A stretch of DNA of 64,000 nucleotides from Isoetes taiwanensis (taxonomy: Eukaryota > Streptophyta > Lycopodiopsida > Isoetales > Isoetaceae): NCBI GenBank assembly GCA_021234155.1, contig JAJEKV010000002.1, positions 27,459,299 through 27,523,298 of the forward strand, written 5' to 3'. Made by a program: the position numbers and the translations under genes. Shown piece after piece: positions 1 through 11,485 of the stretch (within the stretch, counting starts at the first letter, position 1; each line of letters opens with the position of its first letter). The notes beneath the pieces are model-generated. The model searched no databases. It worked only from the letters and a program-made list of their open reading frames with translations, and was not told the DNA's origin.

Positions 1-125
1 CAAGTAAGCAATTTCAAGTTTTTGACTAGGCCAAAAATGAAAAGATATCGAACTTTTCATTTGATGATGTTGGCAAATTTTGGGTGACATGGCAAGATGG
101 TGGTGACGTGGACATTTAATAGAAT
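1..125 (+). repeat. End motif of the foldback-like block, left copy
   Basis: This stretch recurs as its reverse complement at about 4140-4266. Both copies share the CAAGTAAGCA start, GACTAGGCCAAAAA, and the GATGTTGGCAAATTTT...GGTGACATGGC segment, with scattered substitutions. It is noncoding. The copy at 4140-4266 sits directly against minisatellite DNA, so more minisatellite may lie to the left of the window. Positions 126-411 hold nothing recognisable. Confidence 0.75.
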
Positions 126-411
126 GAAATTCCATTTTCCCTGTTGTGGTTACATGGACGACTCGTGAACAGTGGGTTGTTGAATCTCGTGAGTCCAGAT
201 TGAGGGCTTCTAATTCCGCAACATTTCAAACAGACTAGAAGGAAAGGAAATGAATATCACAAGGTTATGTACATGTCCAATAATACGGGCGCCTACACAA
301 GGCAAACTTGTGGACCATGATATATGATCAATCCTTGGTCCTTAATATTCTCTAGATAACCATTGAAACATTCTTTACAAAGTCAAGTCTACAAACCCAT
401 AATGCTCAACA

Positions 412-1272
412 TGCCAATATGGCTCAAAACACGCCACCTAAGCTCCAACATGCCACCTAGGCTTCAACATGACAAGGTGGCTCAACCATGCCACGTGGGC
501 TCCAACGTGCCAAGGTGTCTCAAATATGCCACCTAGGCTCCATCATTCCAAGGGTGCTCAAACATGCCACCTAGGCTTTAACATGCCAAGGTGGCTCAAA
601 CATGCCACCTAGGCTCCAACATGCCAAGGTGGCTCAACCATGCCATGTGGGCTCCAACGTGCCAAGGTGGCTCAAACATGCCACCTAGGCTCCAACGTGC
701 CAAGGTGGCTCAAACAAGCCACCTAGGCTCCACCATGCCAAGGTGGCTCAAACATGCCACGTGGGCTCCACCATGCCAAGGTGGCTCAAACATGCCATGT
801 GGGCTCCAACATGCCACCTAGGCTCCAACATGTCAAGGTGGCTCAATCATGCCATGCATGAGGCTCAAACATGCCACCTAGGATCCAACATGCCAAGGTG
901 GCTCAAACATGCCATGTGGGCTCCATCGTGCCACCTAGACTCCAACATGAGGCTCAAACATGCCATGTGGGCTCCAACATGCTACTTAAGCTCCAACATG
1001 CCAAGGTGGCTCAAACATGCCACATGGGCTCCCAACATGCCACCTAGGCTCCAATATGCCAAGGTGGCTCAAACATGCCACTCGGCTCAAACATGCCAAG
1101 GTGGCTCAAACATGCCACCAAGGTGGCTCCAACATGCCAAGGTGATGCCACCTAGGCACGAACATTCCGCCTAGGCTCAAACATGCCAAGGTGGCTCCAA
1201 CATGCCACCTAGGCTCCAACATGCCACCTAGGCTCCAACATGCCAAGGTGGCTCAAACATGCCATGTGGGCA
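412..1272 (+). repeat. Minisatellite, about 19-bp monomers, forward orientation
   Basis: Alternating 19-20-bp monomers read CCAAGGTGGCTCAAACATG and CCACCTAGGCTCCAACATG, with CACGTGGG and CATGTGGG variants. Monomers are imperfect and occasionally truncated. The palindromic cores CCTAGG and CCACGTGG recur. Because the period is not a multiple of three and stops are rare in the motif, several frames stay open and give spurious periodic peptides; I do not regard them as genes. The same family lies in the opposite orientation at 4268-5872. Confidence 0.95.
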
Positions 1273-1289
1273 TGATGACTAGGACTTCA

Positions 1290-4085
1290 TGCAAGAAATA
1301 TGATGTCAGGGCCAACGGTGGCCATCCCAATCAAAAATCGAGGGTCTAAAGCTCACCCGGAAATACCGGGGATTTTCCTGTACGCTCGGGGCCACTTGGC
1401 AAGCCAGCTGGCTGAAAACCATGATTTTTTCCCCCCCCCATGCATTAATCATGAATTTCCTGGATCATAAACACAAAGAAAAGCACGATAAAAATTTGGG
1501 TCTCAAAAAGGTGAAATCTTGGCGGGATGTGCAGCATGACGCGTTACACGCAAAGAGAAAATGCACCGGCAATAGAAGCACAAGCGAGAGGCATGAGACG
1601 AGCTTCCGAGCCAACCCCTTCCCGGAGGCCACCGGCCAGAACGTCCCATCTTGGGCGGTGGAGCTAGCTTTGCTTCTCCGTGGTCACATGTATACCACCT
1701 AGCAGTCCTAGTGCTGCTATTCTCACTTCGATCTTCTACCAGAGCCTCAGGGTGACCCCAAGTATCTTGTTCTCGCAGGCTAGTCCAAGCTGGGGGCTGA
1801 GGACGGGCTGGACCCCCACTCAAATCGAACTGGCTCGCCAATGGACCCGAACATCCCCATTACCTAGGAGACCAAGTTTAGGTGGGCGTAAGACCACCCC
1901 TCTCCAAGAAACGCCAAAGTAGGTCGTTTACTACACACTTGTAGTCAATTGGCATGGAGGTGGATCTTTGAATACCTCCTAGTGGGGGTAAGTGATTGAT
2001 CCCCAGGAAAACTCGCCGTGGAACTTGTCCCCTAGGGTAATTTCGCCGCCGTTCGGACGCCACGCGAGGTCGGATCGCCAATCCGGGGCCTCCTCCATGC
2101 CCCAAAATCGAAAACGTGGTCTAAACCCTGTCAGGGCCAACGGTGGCCATCCCAATCAAAAATCGAGGGTCTAAAGCTCGCCTCGAAAAATACCGGGGAT
2201 TTTCCTGTACGCTCATGCCACTTGGCAAGCCAGCTGGCTGAAAATCAGGATTTTTCCCCACCCCATGCATTAATTATGAATTTCCTGAGCATAAACACAA
2301 AAAAAAAAACACAAATAAAAATCCGGGTCTCGAAAAAGGTGAAATCTTGGCAGGATATGCAACATGACGCCGCACACGCAAGAGAAAAAATGCACCAAAC
2401 AATAGAAGCACAAGCGAGGGCATGAAACGAGCTTCGAGCCAACCCCTTTAGGAGGGCCACCGGGTCCAGAATGCGACCCTCTTGGCGAAGGAGCTAGCTT
2501 TGCTTCTCCGTGGTCACATGTATACCACCTAGCATTCCTAGTGCTCCTATTGTCACTTCAATCTTCTACCAAGGCCTCAGGGTGAACCCCAAGTATCTTG
2601 TTCTTGCAGGCTAATCCAAGCTGGGGGCTGAGGACGGGCTGGACCCCCACTCCTAACCGAACTGGCTCCGCCAATGGACCCTAACATCCCCATTACCTAG
2701 GGGACCAAGTTTAGGTGGGCGAAGACCACCCCTCTCCAAGAAACGCCAAAGTAGGTCGTTTACTACACACTTGTAGTCAATTGGCATGGAGGTGGATCTT
2801 TGAATACCTCCTAGTGAGGGGTAAGTGATTGATCCCCTGGGAAAACTCGCCGTGGAACTTGTCCCCTAGGATAATTTCGCCGTTTGGACGACGCCACAGG
2901 TCGGATCGCCAATCCGGGGCCTCCTCCATGCCCCAAAATCGAAAACGTGGTCTAAACCCTGTCAAGGCCAACGGTGGCCATCCCAATCAAAAATCGAGGG
3001 TCTAAAACTCATCCGAAAATACCGGGGATTTTCCTATACTCTCGCGGCCACTTGGCAAGCCAGCTGGCTGAAAACCAGGATTTTTCCCCGCCCCATGCAT
3101 TAATTATGAATTTCCGAGCATAAACACAAAGAAAAGCACGATAAAAAAATTCGGGTCTCGAAAAAGGTGAAATCTTGGCAGGATGTGCAGCATGACGCTG
3201 CACACGCAAGAGAAAATGCACCGGCAATAGAAGCACAAGCAGAGGCATGAGACGAGCTTCCGAGCCAACCCCCTTCCGGAGACCACCGGGTCGGTAACGT
3301 CCTACTAGGTAGTGGAGCTAGCTTTGCTTCTCCGTGGTCACATGTATACCACCCTAGCAGTCCCTAGTACTTTGCTATTCTCACTTCAATCTTCTACCGG
3401 GGCCTCGGGGTGAACCCCAAGTATCTTGTTCTCATGAGGCTAGTCCAAGTCCGGGGCCGAGGGCCGGCCGGACCCCCACTCCGGAATCAGAAACTGGCTC
3501 CGCCATGGACCCGGAACATCCCCATTACCTAGGGGACCAAGTTTCGTGGGCGTAAGACCACCCCCTCTCCAAGAAACGCCAAAGTAGGTCGTTTACTACA
3601 CGTTGTAGTCAATTGGCATGGAGGTGGATCTTTGAATACCTCCTAGTGAGGGGTAAGTGATTGATCCCCCAGGGAAAACTCGCCCGTGGAACTTGTCCCC
3701 TAGGGTAATTTCGCCCGTTCGGACGACGCGGCAGGGTCGGATCGCCAATCCGGGGCCTCCTCCATGCCCCAAAATCGAAAACGTGGTCTAAACCTTGTCG
3801 GGGCCAATCTACGGCCATCCCAATAAAAAATCGAGGGTCTAAAACTCCTCCGAAATACCGAGGGGATTTTCCTATACTCTCGGGCCATTTGGCAAGCCAG
3901 CTGGCTGAAAACCAGGATTTTTCCCTGCCCCATGCATTAATTATGAATTTCCGGAGCATAAACACAAAGAAAAGCACGATAAAAATCCGGGTCTCGAAAA
4001 AGGTGAAATCTTGGCGGGATGTGCAAGATGACGCCAATGATACATGCAAGAGAAAATGCACCAGCATATATACCTTTCGGAGACT
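1290..4085 (+). repeat. Tandem array of about 3.3 copies of an 830-bp unit
   Basis: The marker GCCAACGGTGGCCATCCC begins at 1311 and 2136, recurs at 2967, and a diverged form begins at 3803, giving periods of roughly 825, 831 and 836 bp. Each unit also carries GCCACTTGGCAAGCCAGCTGG, the CATGCATTAAT...GAATTTCC segment, a TCTTCTACC...CCTCAGGGTGA segment and GTAGTCAATTGGCATGGAGG. Copies differ by substitutions and small indels. The last copy stops after about 280 bp at roughly 4085. No conserved reading frame runs through all copies, so this is satellite-like noncoding DNA. 4086-4139 is a short unmatched segment. Confidence 0.93.
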
Positions 4086-4139
4086 CCCCTTCACAAGAAA
4101 GGGGCCGCCGTCGAGGTGCCTGCCCGGTGTTTGCAGCAC

Positions 4140-4267
4140 ATCCAAGGTCCATGTCACCATCATCTAGCCATGTCACCTAAAATTTGCCAACATCACCCAA
4201 TGAAAAGACCAAAGATGGACATCTTTGGTTTTTTGGCCTAGTCAAAACTTGACCTTGCTTACTTGGC
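4140..4267 (-). repeat. End motif of the foldback-like block, inverted copy
   Basis: Reverse complement of the motif at 1-125. It marks the switch from the 830-bp array to the inverted minisatellite and makes the 1-5872 block partly symmetric. Confidence 0.75.
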
Positions 4268-5872
4268 ATGCCATGTCACCACTTGGGGTGCCTAGGTGGC
4301 ATGCTTGAGACTAGGTGGCATGCCTGAGCCACCTTGGCATGTTGGAGCCTGCATGGCATGTTGGAGCCACCTTGGCATGTTTGAGCCTAGGTGGCATGTT
4401 TGAGCCACCTTGGCATGTTGGAGCCCACGTGGCATTATGGAGTCCACGTGACATGTTTGAGCCACCTTGGCATGTTGGAGCCTAGGTGGCATGTTTGAGC
4501 CCACCTTGGCATGTTTGAGCCACCTGGCATGTTTGAGCCTGGGTGGCATGTTGGAGCCTAGATGGCATGTTTGAGCCACCTAGGAATGTTGGAGCCTAGG
4601 TGGCATGTTGGAGCCAACGTGGCATATTTGAGCCACCTTGGCAAGTTGGAGCATAGGTGGTATGTTGGAGCCAGCGTGGCATGTTTGAGCACGTTGGAGC
4701 CTAGGTGGCATGTTTGAGCCATTTTGTCATGTTCGGCCTAGGTGGCATGTTTGAGCCACCTTGGCATGTTTGAGCCTAGGTGGCATGTTGGAGCCACCTT
4801 GGCATGTGGGACCCACCTTGGCATGTTTGAGCCTAGGTGGCATGTTTGAGCCACCTTGGCATGTTGGAGCCCACGTGGCATGTTTGAGCCACCTTGGCAT
4901 GTTTGAGCACGTTGGAGCCTAGGTGGCATGTTTGAGCCACCTTGGCATGTTGGAGCCACCTTGGCATGTTGGAGCCTAGGTGGCATGTTGGAGACCACGT
5001 GGCATGTTTGAGCCACCTTGCCATGTTAGAGCCTAGGTGGCATGTTGGAGCCTGTGTGGCATGCTTGAGCCACCTTGGCATGTTGGAGCCCACGTGGCAT
5101 ATTTGAGCCACCTTGGCAAGTTGGAGCATAGTTGTCATGTTAGAGCCCTCGTGGCATGTTTGAGCATGTTGGAGCCTTGTTGTCATTTTGGAGCCACCTT
5201 GGCACGTGGCATGTTGGAGCCCACGTGGCATGTTTGAGCCTAGGTGGCAGGTTAGAGCCACGGTGGCATGTTGGAGCCTAGGTGGCATGTTTGAGCCAAC
5301 TTGGCATATTTAAGCCTAGGTGGCATGTTGTGAGCCACCTTGGCATGTTGGAGGCTAGGTGGCATGGTGGAGCCCACGTGGCATGTTTGAGCCACCTTGG
5401 CATGTTTGAGCCTAGGTGGCATGTTGGAGCCTAGGTGGCATGTTTGAGCCCATCTTGGCATGTTTGAGCCACCTGGCATGTTTGAGCCTAGGTGGCATGT
5501 TGGGAGCCTAGGTGGCATGTTTGAGCCACCTTGGCATGTTTGAGCCTAGGTGGCATGTTGGAGCCACCTTGGCATGTTGGAGCCAAAGTGAGCCCATGGC
5601 ATGTTTGAGCCTATGTGGCATGTTTGAGCCACCTAGGAATGTTGGAGCCTAGGTGGCATGTTGGAGCCCACGTGGCATATTTGAGCCACCTTGGCAAGTT
5701 GGAGCATAGGTGGCATGTTGGAGCCTGCGTGGCATGTTTGAGCACGTTGGAGCCTAGGTGACATGTTTAAGCCATTTTGTCATGTTGGAGCCTAGGTGGC
5801 ATGTTGGAGCCACCTTGGCATGTTTGAGCCTAGGTGGCATGTTAGAGCCACCTTGGCATGTTGGTGCCCACG
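4268..5872 (-). repeat. Minisatellite, same family, inverted orientation
   Basis: Monomers read GGCATGTTGGAGCCTAGGT and GGCATGTTTGAGCCACCTT, the reverse complements of the left-hand monomers. The array is about twice as long as the left one and shows higher-order repetition: segments containing AAGTTGGAGCATAGGTGG and GAGCACGTTGGAGCCTAGG recur near 4630-4730, 5110-5170 and 5690-5760. Long apparent ORFs here are periodic artefacts. Confidence 0.95.
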
Positions 5873-5924
5873 TTATGCAAAAATAGGTGTTAAGTAATTG
5901 AAGTAGTTGAAGTAACTTGTGTTA

Positions 5925-6475
5925 CATGGAATACTAGTATAAGAACATGTGATCGTGCACGTGCATCACATGTAGCAAATCAAGTACTCTGTCCTACCAC
6001 TATAAAGACCCGTGATATGGAAGGATAGGACATGTAGAGGATCAAGTACTCTTTCCTACTTCTATAAAGACATGTGAGAATAGAAGTATTACACATGTCG
6101 TAATTCATGTATTCTTTCCTACAATGCCTTAGCAAATAAAGTACTCTGTCCTACTACTATAAAGACATGTGACATGGAAGCATATGACATGTAGAGAATC
6201 AAGTATTCTTTCCGACTTCTATAAAGACATGTGACAATAGAAGTATTACACATGTCGTAATTCATGTATTCTTTCCTACAATGCCTTAGCAAATAAAGTA
6301 CTCTGTCCTACTACTATAAAGACATGTGAATGGAAGTATAGGACATGTAGAGAATCAAATATTCTTTCCTACATCTATAAAGACATGTGACAATAGAATT
6401 ATTAGACATGTAGAAATTCAAGTACTCTTTCCTACAGTGGATTGTATTATAAAATGACATGTCACAATAGAAGAA
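5925..6475 (+). repeat. Tandem repeat built from TATAAAGACATGTGA units
   Basis: A short module (TACTCTNTCCTAC...CTATAAAGACATGTGACA...GGACATGTAGAGAATCAAG) recurs about every 60-80 bp. A larger unit recurs about every 157 bp: CCTTAGCAAATAAAGTACTC is seen near 6127 and again near 6284. The copies are diverged. No coding potential is visible. Confidence 0.85.
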
Positions 6476-6479
6476 ACTA

Positions 6480-8135
6480 CAAAACAACAGTGGATGTTTT
6501 AGTCCACTGAAAAAAGAACACCATTATCGAACAAAACCATACCTTCACAAATCCACATGTAGGATTCTTTGAAAACAGGACATGTAGACCTACCAAAACT
6601 GATGTTTTCAACAGTGGACCAAAAACCGGGGTGAGTGTGCAATGTTAGATTTAACGCCCACATTAGAGTCACACGTAGCGTCAATGCTAAGGTCAGAATT
6701 AGAGTCAGAAGGCAGTTACACTTGAATCTGATGTTAATAGAATAGAATACATTTGATTGGTATTGCATCAGCTCTTGTGTCAGCTATAGCATCAGTGATA
6801 GTGTTAGTTTGGTTAAAATGATATAGCGTCATCCATAGAGTCAGGTATAGCGTCAGAATTAGCACAAAAGAATTATTTGATAATAATTGTTGCTATTAAC
6901 TACAGAACACTGTTTTCACCTCAAGAAATACCAAAGAAACCCCTCTGATGCTATGGCTGACGCTAATAACCCTTTTCTCTTGTAGTGTCAAGATTCCTCC
7001 AACATTCTTTTAGATTCTCCAAGATGCTATCAAGATTCCTAATAAGGGACTAAAAAGACACCCTTTGCAAAAGGTACCACGTGAAAGAATCCATTAATAT
7101 TCTCTTAGGCCTCTGTTCTTCTAGATTGATTCCCTCAATATTCTTTTAGATTTTCTCCTTATATTTTTCTAGATTTCCTTAACTCGTAAACCCTATTCCT
7201 CCTCTAATTAAGATGGATATATTATAACAACTACCATTCACCATATCCTAAGATTCCTTCAGATTTTAAAAATTCCACAATGATGTTCCTAGATTTTTCA
7301 AGAAGGTTACCTTATACTCGATAAGATTCCATAAAGGTTCATACAAAGATTCTAATAGATTCTTAAAGATTCCTTTAGATCCATAAAGTATTCTATAAAG
7401 ATTCCTTGAATTCTCCCATATTCCCTCTAGGTTTTATTAAGATTCCCTATAAAACTCCATGAAGATTCTCTACATAGATACTATTTGTCAGTAAGGAGCA
7501 AACATTAATTTTCGTAGTTATTTTTTTGTAGATGAGAGCTGATGAATGGATACTATATTGATTTTCATTGTTTTGATTCAGCGTTATATATAAATGCTAG
7601 TTTTATTCGCTAATCCAGCCTAATCAAATGCAAAACTAAATGAATTGGATGAATTTAGAAAGACGGCAAAGGACAAAAAAATCAAGTTTGAAGAATAGCG
7701 CAAAGAACCCCCTGCCGAAGGTACCCCCTGCAGAAGTTATGACTTTCAAACACTCGTGTAGGTGTATTTAAGCATACACTTTACCAGAAAAATGTTGACG
7801 TTGACTACTCGATCTTCACCAATACTAGTTTCTCAAAAGAAGAAACAAAATCTAACAACATAAACAGCTAAAGCATTCATAAACCAACACCTCATTTGCA
7901 ACCTAGTTTTCTATATTTTCATTTAAGCAATATAAGTATTAATTTCTTTGTCCTTAAAAAAAATATAACAACATGACATATTTCATTTATACAATATTAT
8001 TATTAATTATTAATTTATTTGTCCTCAATCTAGCTTGAATATAACTTTACTAATAGTTTGTCTGATACATGCTTTCCTAATGAGAAACTGAATCCAAGTG
8101 TAATACTGCTCAAGCCTTCTGTTGCGCCTTTTTGC
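6480..8135. other. AT-rich noncoding stretch with degenerate short repeats
   Basis: 6640-6870 contains loosely repeated TAGNGTCAG/TAGCGTCA words. 6985-7480 is a very degenerate repeat of AAGATTCC/TAGATTC words roughly every 12-20 bp. 7500-8135 is AT-rich with no recognisable gene, RNA or transposon end. Short open frames here look random. Confidence 0.6.
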
Positions 8136-8137
8136 TA

Positions 8138-8215
8138 GTTTTTTTTTTTGGGTAGGAACGTGTATTATATTAATAATGTAATAGATAAATTATATAATGA
8201 GATAAGTTTTTTTTT
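8138..8215 (-). mobile_element. 3' tail of a LINE, antisense
   Basis: A T-run at about 8140-8150 is followed by GGGTAGGAACGTGTATTATATT. Its reverse complement (AATATAATACACGTTCC...poly-A) resembles the 3' end of the sense LINE fragment ending at 8858 (TAATATGAAGTAAAACACG...poly-A). I read this as the tail of a related LINE inserted in the opposite direction. Confidence 0.55.
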
Positions 8216-8267
8216 ATTGTCCACGAGAATCCAATCGAGTTATGGGACCAGAACAAAGAAAGAAGGC

Positions 8268-8858
8268 ATGAGCCCCCAACAAAACAAAAGGTCTAAATAT
8301 AATCCTCCAAAGGTAAATGTTCTACTTTGGCAGGTGATTCATCGCTCTTTGAGAGTTAATGAGATGGTTCATCGCTTTAAGCCGGGAGTAAGCCCACTTT
8401 GCCCAATGTGTGAGCGGTGCATTGAAACATTGGAGCATTGTTTATATTTGTGTGTAGAGCTGAGTAGTCTTAGGTCCTGGCTGCATTCTCTTTTTGGAGT
8501 ATCTTTGGATAGTCAGCACTTTCTTTTGGGTATTTATCCAAATCAGTGGACTGCTTCTAAAAGGATTGCATTTCACATGGCAAAGTCTTGGCTAATATGG
8601 AGTGTATGGAAGCGAAGGCGAAGAAAGGTCTTTTATGATAAGCGTATTTCTTCTCAGCTGGTGCTTCAAGAAATTCGTAAGAAGTTGTATAATTGATTTC
8701 AGATCTCCAATTGGCCTGATCGTATTAAAATTCCAATATGGAGTGATCATCTAAAAGTGATTGATGCTTCAGGGACATTTCTTACTTCTGGAAGTACTTT
8801 GTAATATTTTGAGTGTATAATATGAAGTAAAACACGTTCTTCAAAAAAAAAAAAACAA
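8268..8858 (+). mobile_element. 5'-truncated LINE, ORF2 C-terminus with zinc-binding RT domain
   Basis: The frame from about 8268 encodes the reverse-transcriptase-associated zinc-binding domain (zf-RVT) of plant L1-like LINEs. It shows PPKVNVLLWQVIHRSL, then CPMCERCIETLEHCLYLC with the Cys/His pattern of that domain, and a WxIWSVWKRRR segment. The frame meets TGA at 8694-8696, yet the reading continues in the same frame to TAA at 8802-8804. A 13-nt poly-A run (8843-8855) closes the element. RT and endonuclease are absent, as expected of 5' truncation. It directly abuts element 1's LTR. Confidence 0.85.
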
Positions 8859-8869
8859 AAGGCCTAAGC

Positions 8870-9751
8870 CTAACCCGGGTGTTGCCTTTTGCACAGGCCG
8901 AGGTCTTTGTAATGCTGCCAGGCTTATGCTTGTTGTAGTGTTGTAGGCTTATGCTGGCTGTAGTGCCACCAGGCTTATCCTGGCTGTGTTGAAGAGGCAC
9001 CGTGTGTGCTGGAATAAGCCATTCTTTCTATGGATAAGCTTATGCTTATCTACCTGGATATTTGTAAGTGCTGGTGAGGTGGGCGAAAGATATTGGTATG
9101 GGACAATAATCCTACGCCTCCCGACAGCCCAGTGAAAGCAGAGTATCCATTGTGGAGCGATGCTCCACTGTTTCAGTATCTGGGTGATACTGGGGTGGGC
9201 ACAGAAAGTGCTACCCAAGGGAGTCTTATGCAGGGCATGATATTAGATGAGCGTGGCTTATCTAAATAAGAACGAGGGGCTCTTGTGAGGTGAAGCTTGT
9301 CACTGGTATGGGACAGTGGCATGCGGAACCAACAGTCGAGTAGCCTGCGTCCTTATAATGCCTGCAGTTTCTCCCTTACACTGGATCCACTAGCGCGGGG
9401 GTTCTAGACGACGTATTGTCTAGATATGGCGGGGTGTGTCTGCTTGGCAGAAACTATGGTGCGTGTGGTGGATTCCATATGTGTGTGCTTACCGTTGTCA
9501 GTCATTGCTTCGTGTTGACACTATCGGATAACTGTTATGCATGTTACTAACACGTGGAAGCTTGTGCAGGCTCTTTGATAGCTGGCGGAGCGTACGTGTG
9601 CATTTAGTTATCTTGTGTTGTCATCTTGTTATCTGTATACGTGGTTTTCATGTATATAGCCTCATGGGAGGCAGTACTTGTTCTGTGTACTCTGATGGTT
9701 TGATGTGAATACAAATCGAAATTTTTGGTACTAAAATTTTGGTTCGTAACA
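8870..9751 (+). mobile_element. 5' LTR of chromovirus element 1, truncated at its start
   Basis: This sequence recurs at about 41213-41998 and, after an insertion, at 44554-44651. Shared landmarks are CCTTTTGCACAGGCCGAGG, CTATGGATAAGCTTATGC and GGTGATACTGGGGTGGGCAC. The end is GGTTCGTAACA, followed by the primer-binding site. The 3' LTR carries about 850 bp more between its polypurine tract and the point where homology begins, and I do not see that part here. The left LTR therefore appears 5'-truncated at the junction with the LINE fragment. Confidence 0.85.
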
Positions 9752-9752
9752 G

Positions 9753-9764
9753 TGGTATCAGAGC
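9753..9764 (+). other. Primer-binding site of element 1 (initiator Met-tRNA)
   Basis: TGGTATCAGAGC begins one base after the LTR end CA. It is complementary to the 3' end of plant initiator methionine tRNA, the usual primer for first-strand synthesis in Ty3/gypsy and Ty1/copia elements. Confidence 0.92.
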
Positions 9765-9796
9765 CTAAGTTGCGGCTTGGACCTTGAGTAGCTGAT

Positions 9797-11485
9797 ATGG
9801 AGCACGGCGAGACTAGTGCAGGCACACATATTGTAGCAGGGCAGGTGACTCCTATGGAGGAGGAACCTGATGTACGAGGGCTAGCTGCTCGCGTACAGGA
9901 AACCCAGAAGAACCTGGAGATCATGCAGACGAAGTGGGGCGAGGACTTGCTGGGTGTGCAGTAGAGCCTCAAGGCTGTATTGGATACTCAGACTGCTATG
10001 AGGACTGTATTGGAGACCCTTGCTGGCACGGATGGTCTAGGGAAGTCTGCGGAGAAGGGGAAGTCTCCGGCAGTAGTGGTGGTGGAATCCGATGTACCTG
10101 GAGCTAGTGCTGCTGTGGAGCAGACACTGAAGAGTTCCGGATTGAGCAAGGAGGACATCCGCAGTCTCGAGCGCACAAAGATCTCGGATTGGGATGGGAA
10201 AGGCACTGTTGAGGAGGCGATGGCTTGGATTGACAAGCTTGAGACCTTTTTTGAGGCTACCAATAAAGGTGATAAGGCGCGATTGTTTATTGCGCAGATG
10301 CGGCTGAAATCAGACGCCTATAGTTGATGGAATGGCCCCACCATGAAGAAAGAGGTGAATACCTGGTCTGATTTCAGGAAATACTTTATTGGGGAGTATG
10401 CACCTCAGCATGATGCTCGTGATGCGCTTGAGATGTTGCGGTACTGTAAGCAGACAGATTCTCTCAGTGTTTATATCATTAAGGTACGGGGTTATATCCA
10501 CAGGGTTGGAGACTTTTTCGAGGCTCGGCAGGTTGATTTCTTTCTAGGTGGTCTATCCAGTGTTGCTCTCAAGAAGCAGATAATCGGGTTGAAGCCCGAG
10601 GATTTTGAGAGAGCAACGATGTTGGCTCGTCAGCTTGGGGAAGAGGATAAGTCCTTCAAGAGGACGTCTCGGAAGTTCTCGAAGAAGAAAAACAGGTTTT
10701 TCAAGAAGAAAAAGTCTGAAAAGTCTGAGCAGCCTAAGTCTAAGTCTGCAGGTGGAGAGTCCAAGAAGCGTAAGGCAGACTCTAAGTCCGGTGGTCCCAG
10801 GAAGGGGATTTTCTGCTATAGGTGTGGGGAGCCTGGGCACATTAGTCGTGAATGCTCTCAGCCACAGAACAAGAAAGGTGATAACAAGAAAGCAAACGTG
10901 ACTAAAAAGGCTGAGGAAGTATTGGAATCTAAGACGGTTTCAGCCATTGCCCTGGATAAGCCCGCAAGCAAGGACATCATGGATATGTTTGCTGGACGGG
11001 TTATTAGATTCTTGGGCAGAATCATGGGCCGAAACGTTATTGTGTTATTGGATTGTGGCTCTTCTGACATGTTTATATCTTCTAAGTTGGTGGAAGAACT
11101 GCACCTACCTTGTGTAAAGACTAATAAGTACAAGGTAGATGGGCCTTTTGTGAACGATTCTCAGGTGGAGGATCGTAAAGCTGTTGGGGTGCCCTTGTGT
11201 ATTCAAGGATACCAGGAAAAGCTTGATTTTGACCTCTTGGATGTTGGCCGGTATGATGTGGTGCTGGGGATAACATGGTTGCAGTGGGTTAAGCCTACTG
11301 CAATAGATTGGAACACTCACCAGGTGATGCTGAAGCACGATGGACGGGAGATCTATCTGCAAGGGAGTCCTTTGACGGGAGCTTCCAAGATCGTGTCGTC
11401 GCTTCAGGTCAAGAAACTGGTACGTAAATCTTCCAATCAATGTTTTCTTCTATTTATTGATGAATGTTATCCTGCTTTTGAGTGC
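9797..11485 (+). pseudogene. Element 1 gag-protease, interrupted
   Basis: A Ty3/gypsy Gag and aspartic protease in one frame starting at ATG 9797. In-frame stops are TAG 9962-9964 and TGA 10325-10327; the latter falls at the AxxWW-type Gag motif, where a Trp codon would be expected. Gag homology continues through WSDFRKYFIGEYAPQ and the RQVDFFLGGL segment, then a Lys/Ser-rich basic stretch and one zinc knuckle CYRCGEPGHISREC (10813-10854). The protease shows LLDCGSSDMFIS (Asp codon at 11051); the usual D-T/S-G triad is D-C-G here. The frame is cut at 11485 by insertion of element 2, and pol resumes at 37537. Gag packages element RNA and the protease matures the polyprotein; with two stops and the split this copy is inactive. 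Confidence 0.9.
11481..11485 (+). repeat. Target-site duplication AGTGC, left
   Basis: AGTGC lies directly before the TGTGACG start of element 2. The same five bases follow its CGTCACA end at 37537-37541. Five-base duplications are typical of gypsy integrases. Joining the flanks restores the element 1 reading frame through the site. Confidence 0.93.

Noticed and set aside
591-1174. Long ORFs with repeated peptide (MAQTCHLGSNMPRWLKHA type) in the minisatellite
   Set aside because: They are forced by the 19-bp period: three monomers make 57 bp, so one peptide cycle repeats and several frames stay open on the same strand. No start context and no conservation beyond the DNA repeat.
4292-5518. 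Minus-strand ORFs in the inverted minisatellite
   Set aside because: Same artefact as in the forward array.
4268-5872. CRISPR-like array
   Set aside because: There are no unique spacers; monomers are contiguous variants of one motif in plant nuclear DNA.
9753-9764. tRNA gene at the Met-tRNA-like motif (also 13130, 26871, 55617)
   Set aside because: Only 12 bases match the tRNA 3' end and each lies directly after an LTR: these are primer-binding sites.
9988-10263. Minus-strand ORF across element 1 gag
   Set aside because: Antisense to clear Gag coding sequence; no independent support.
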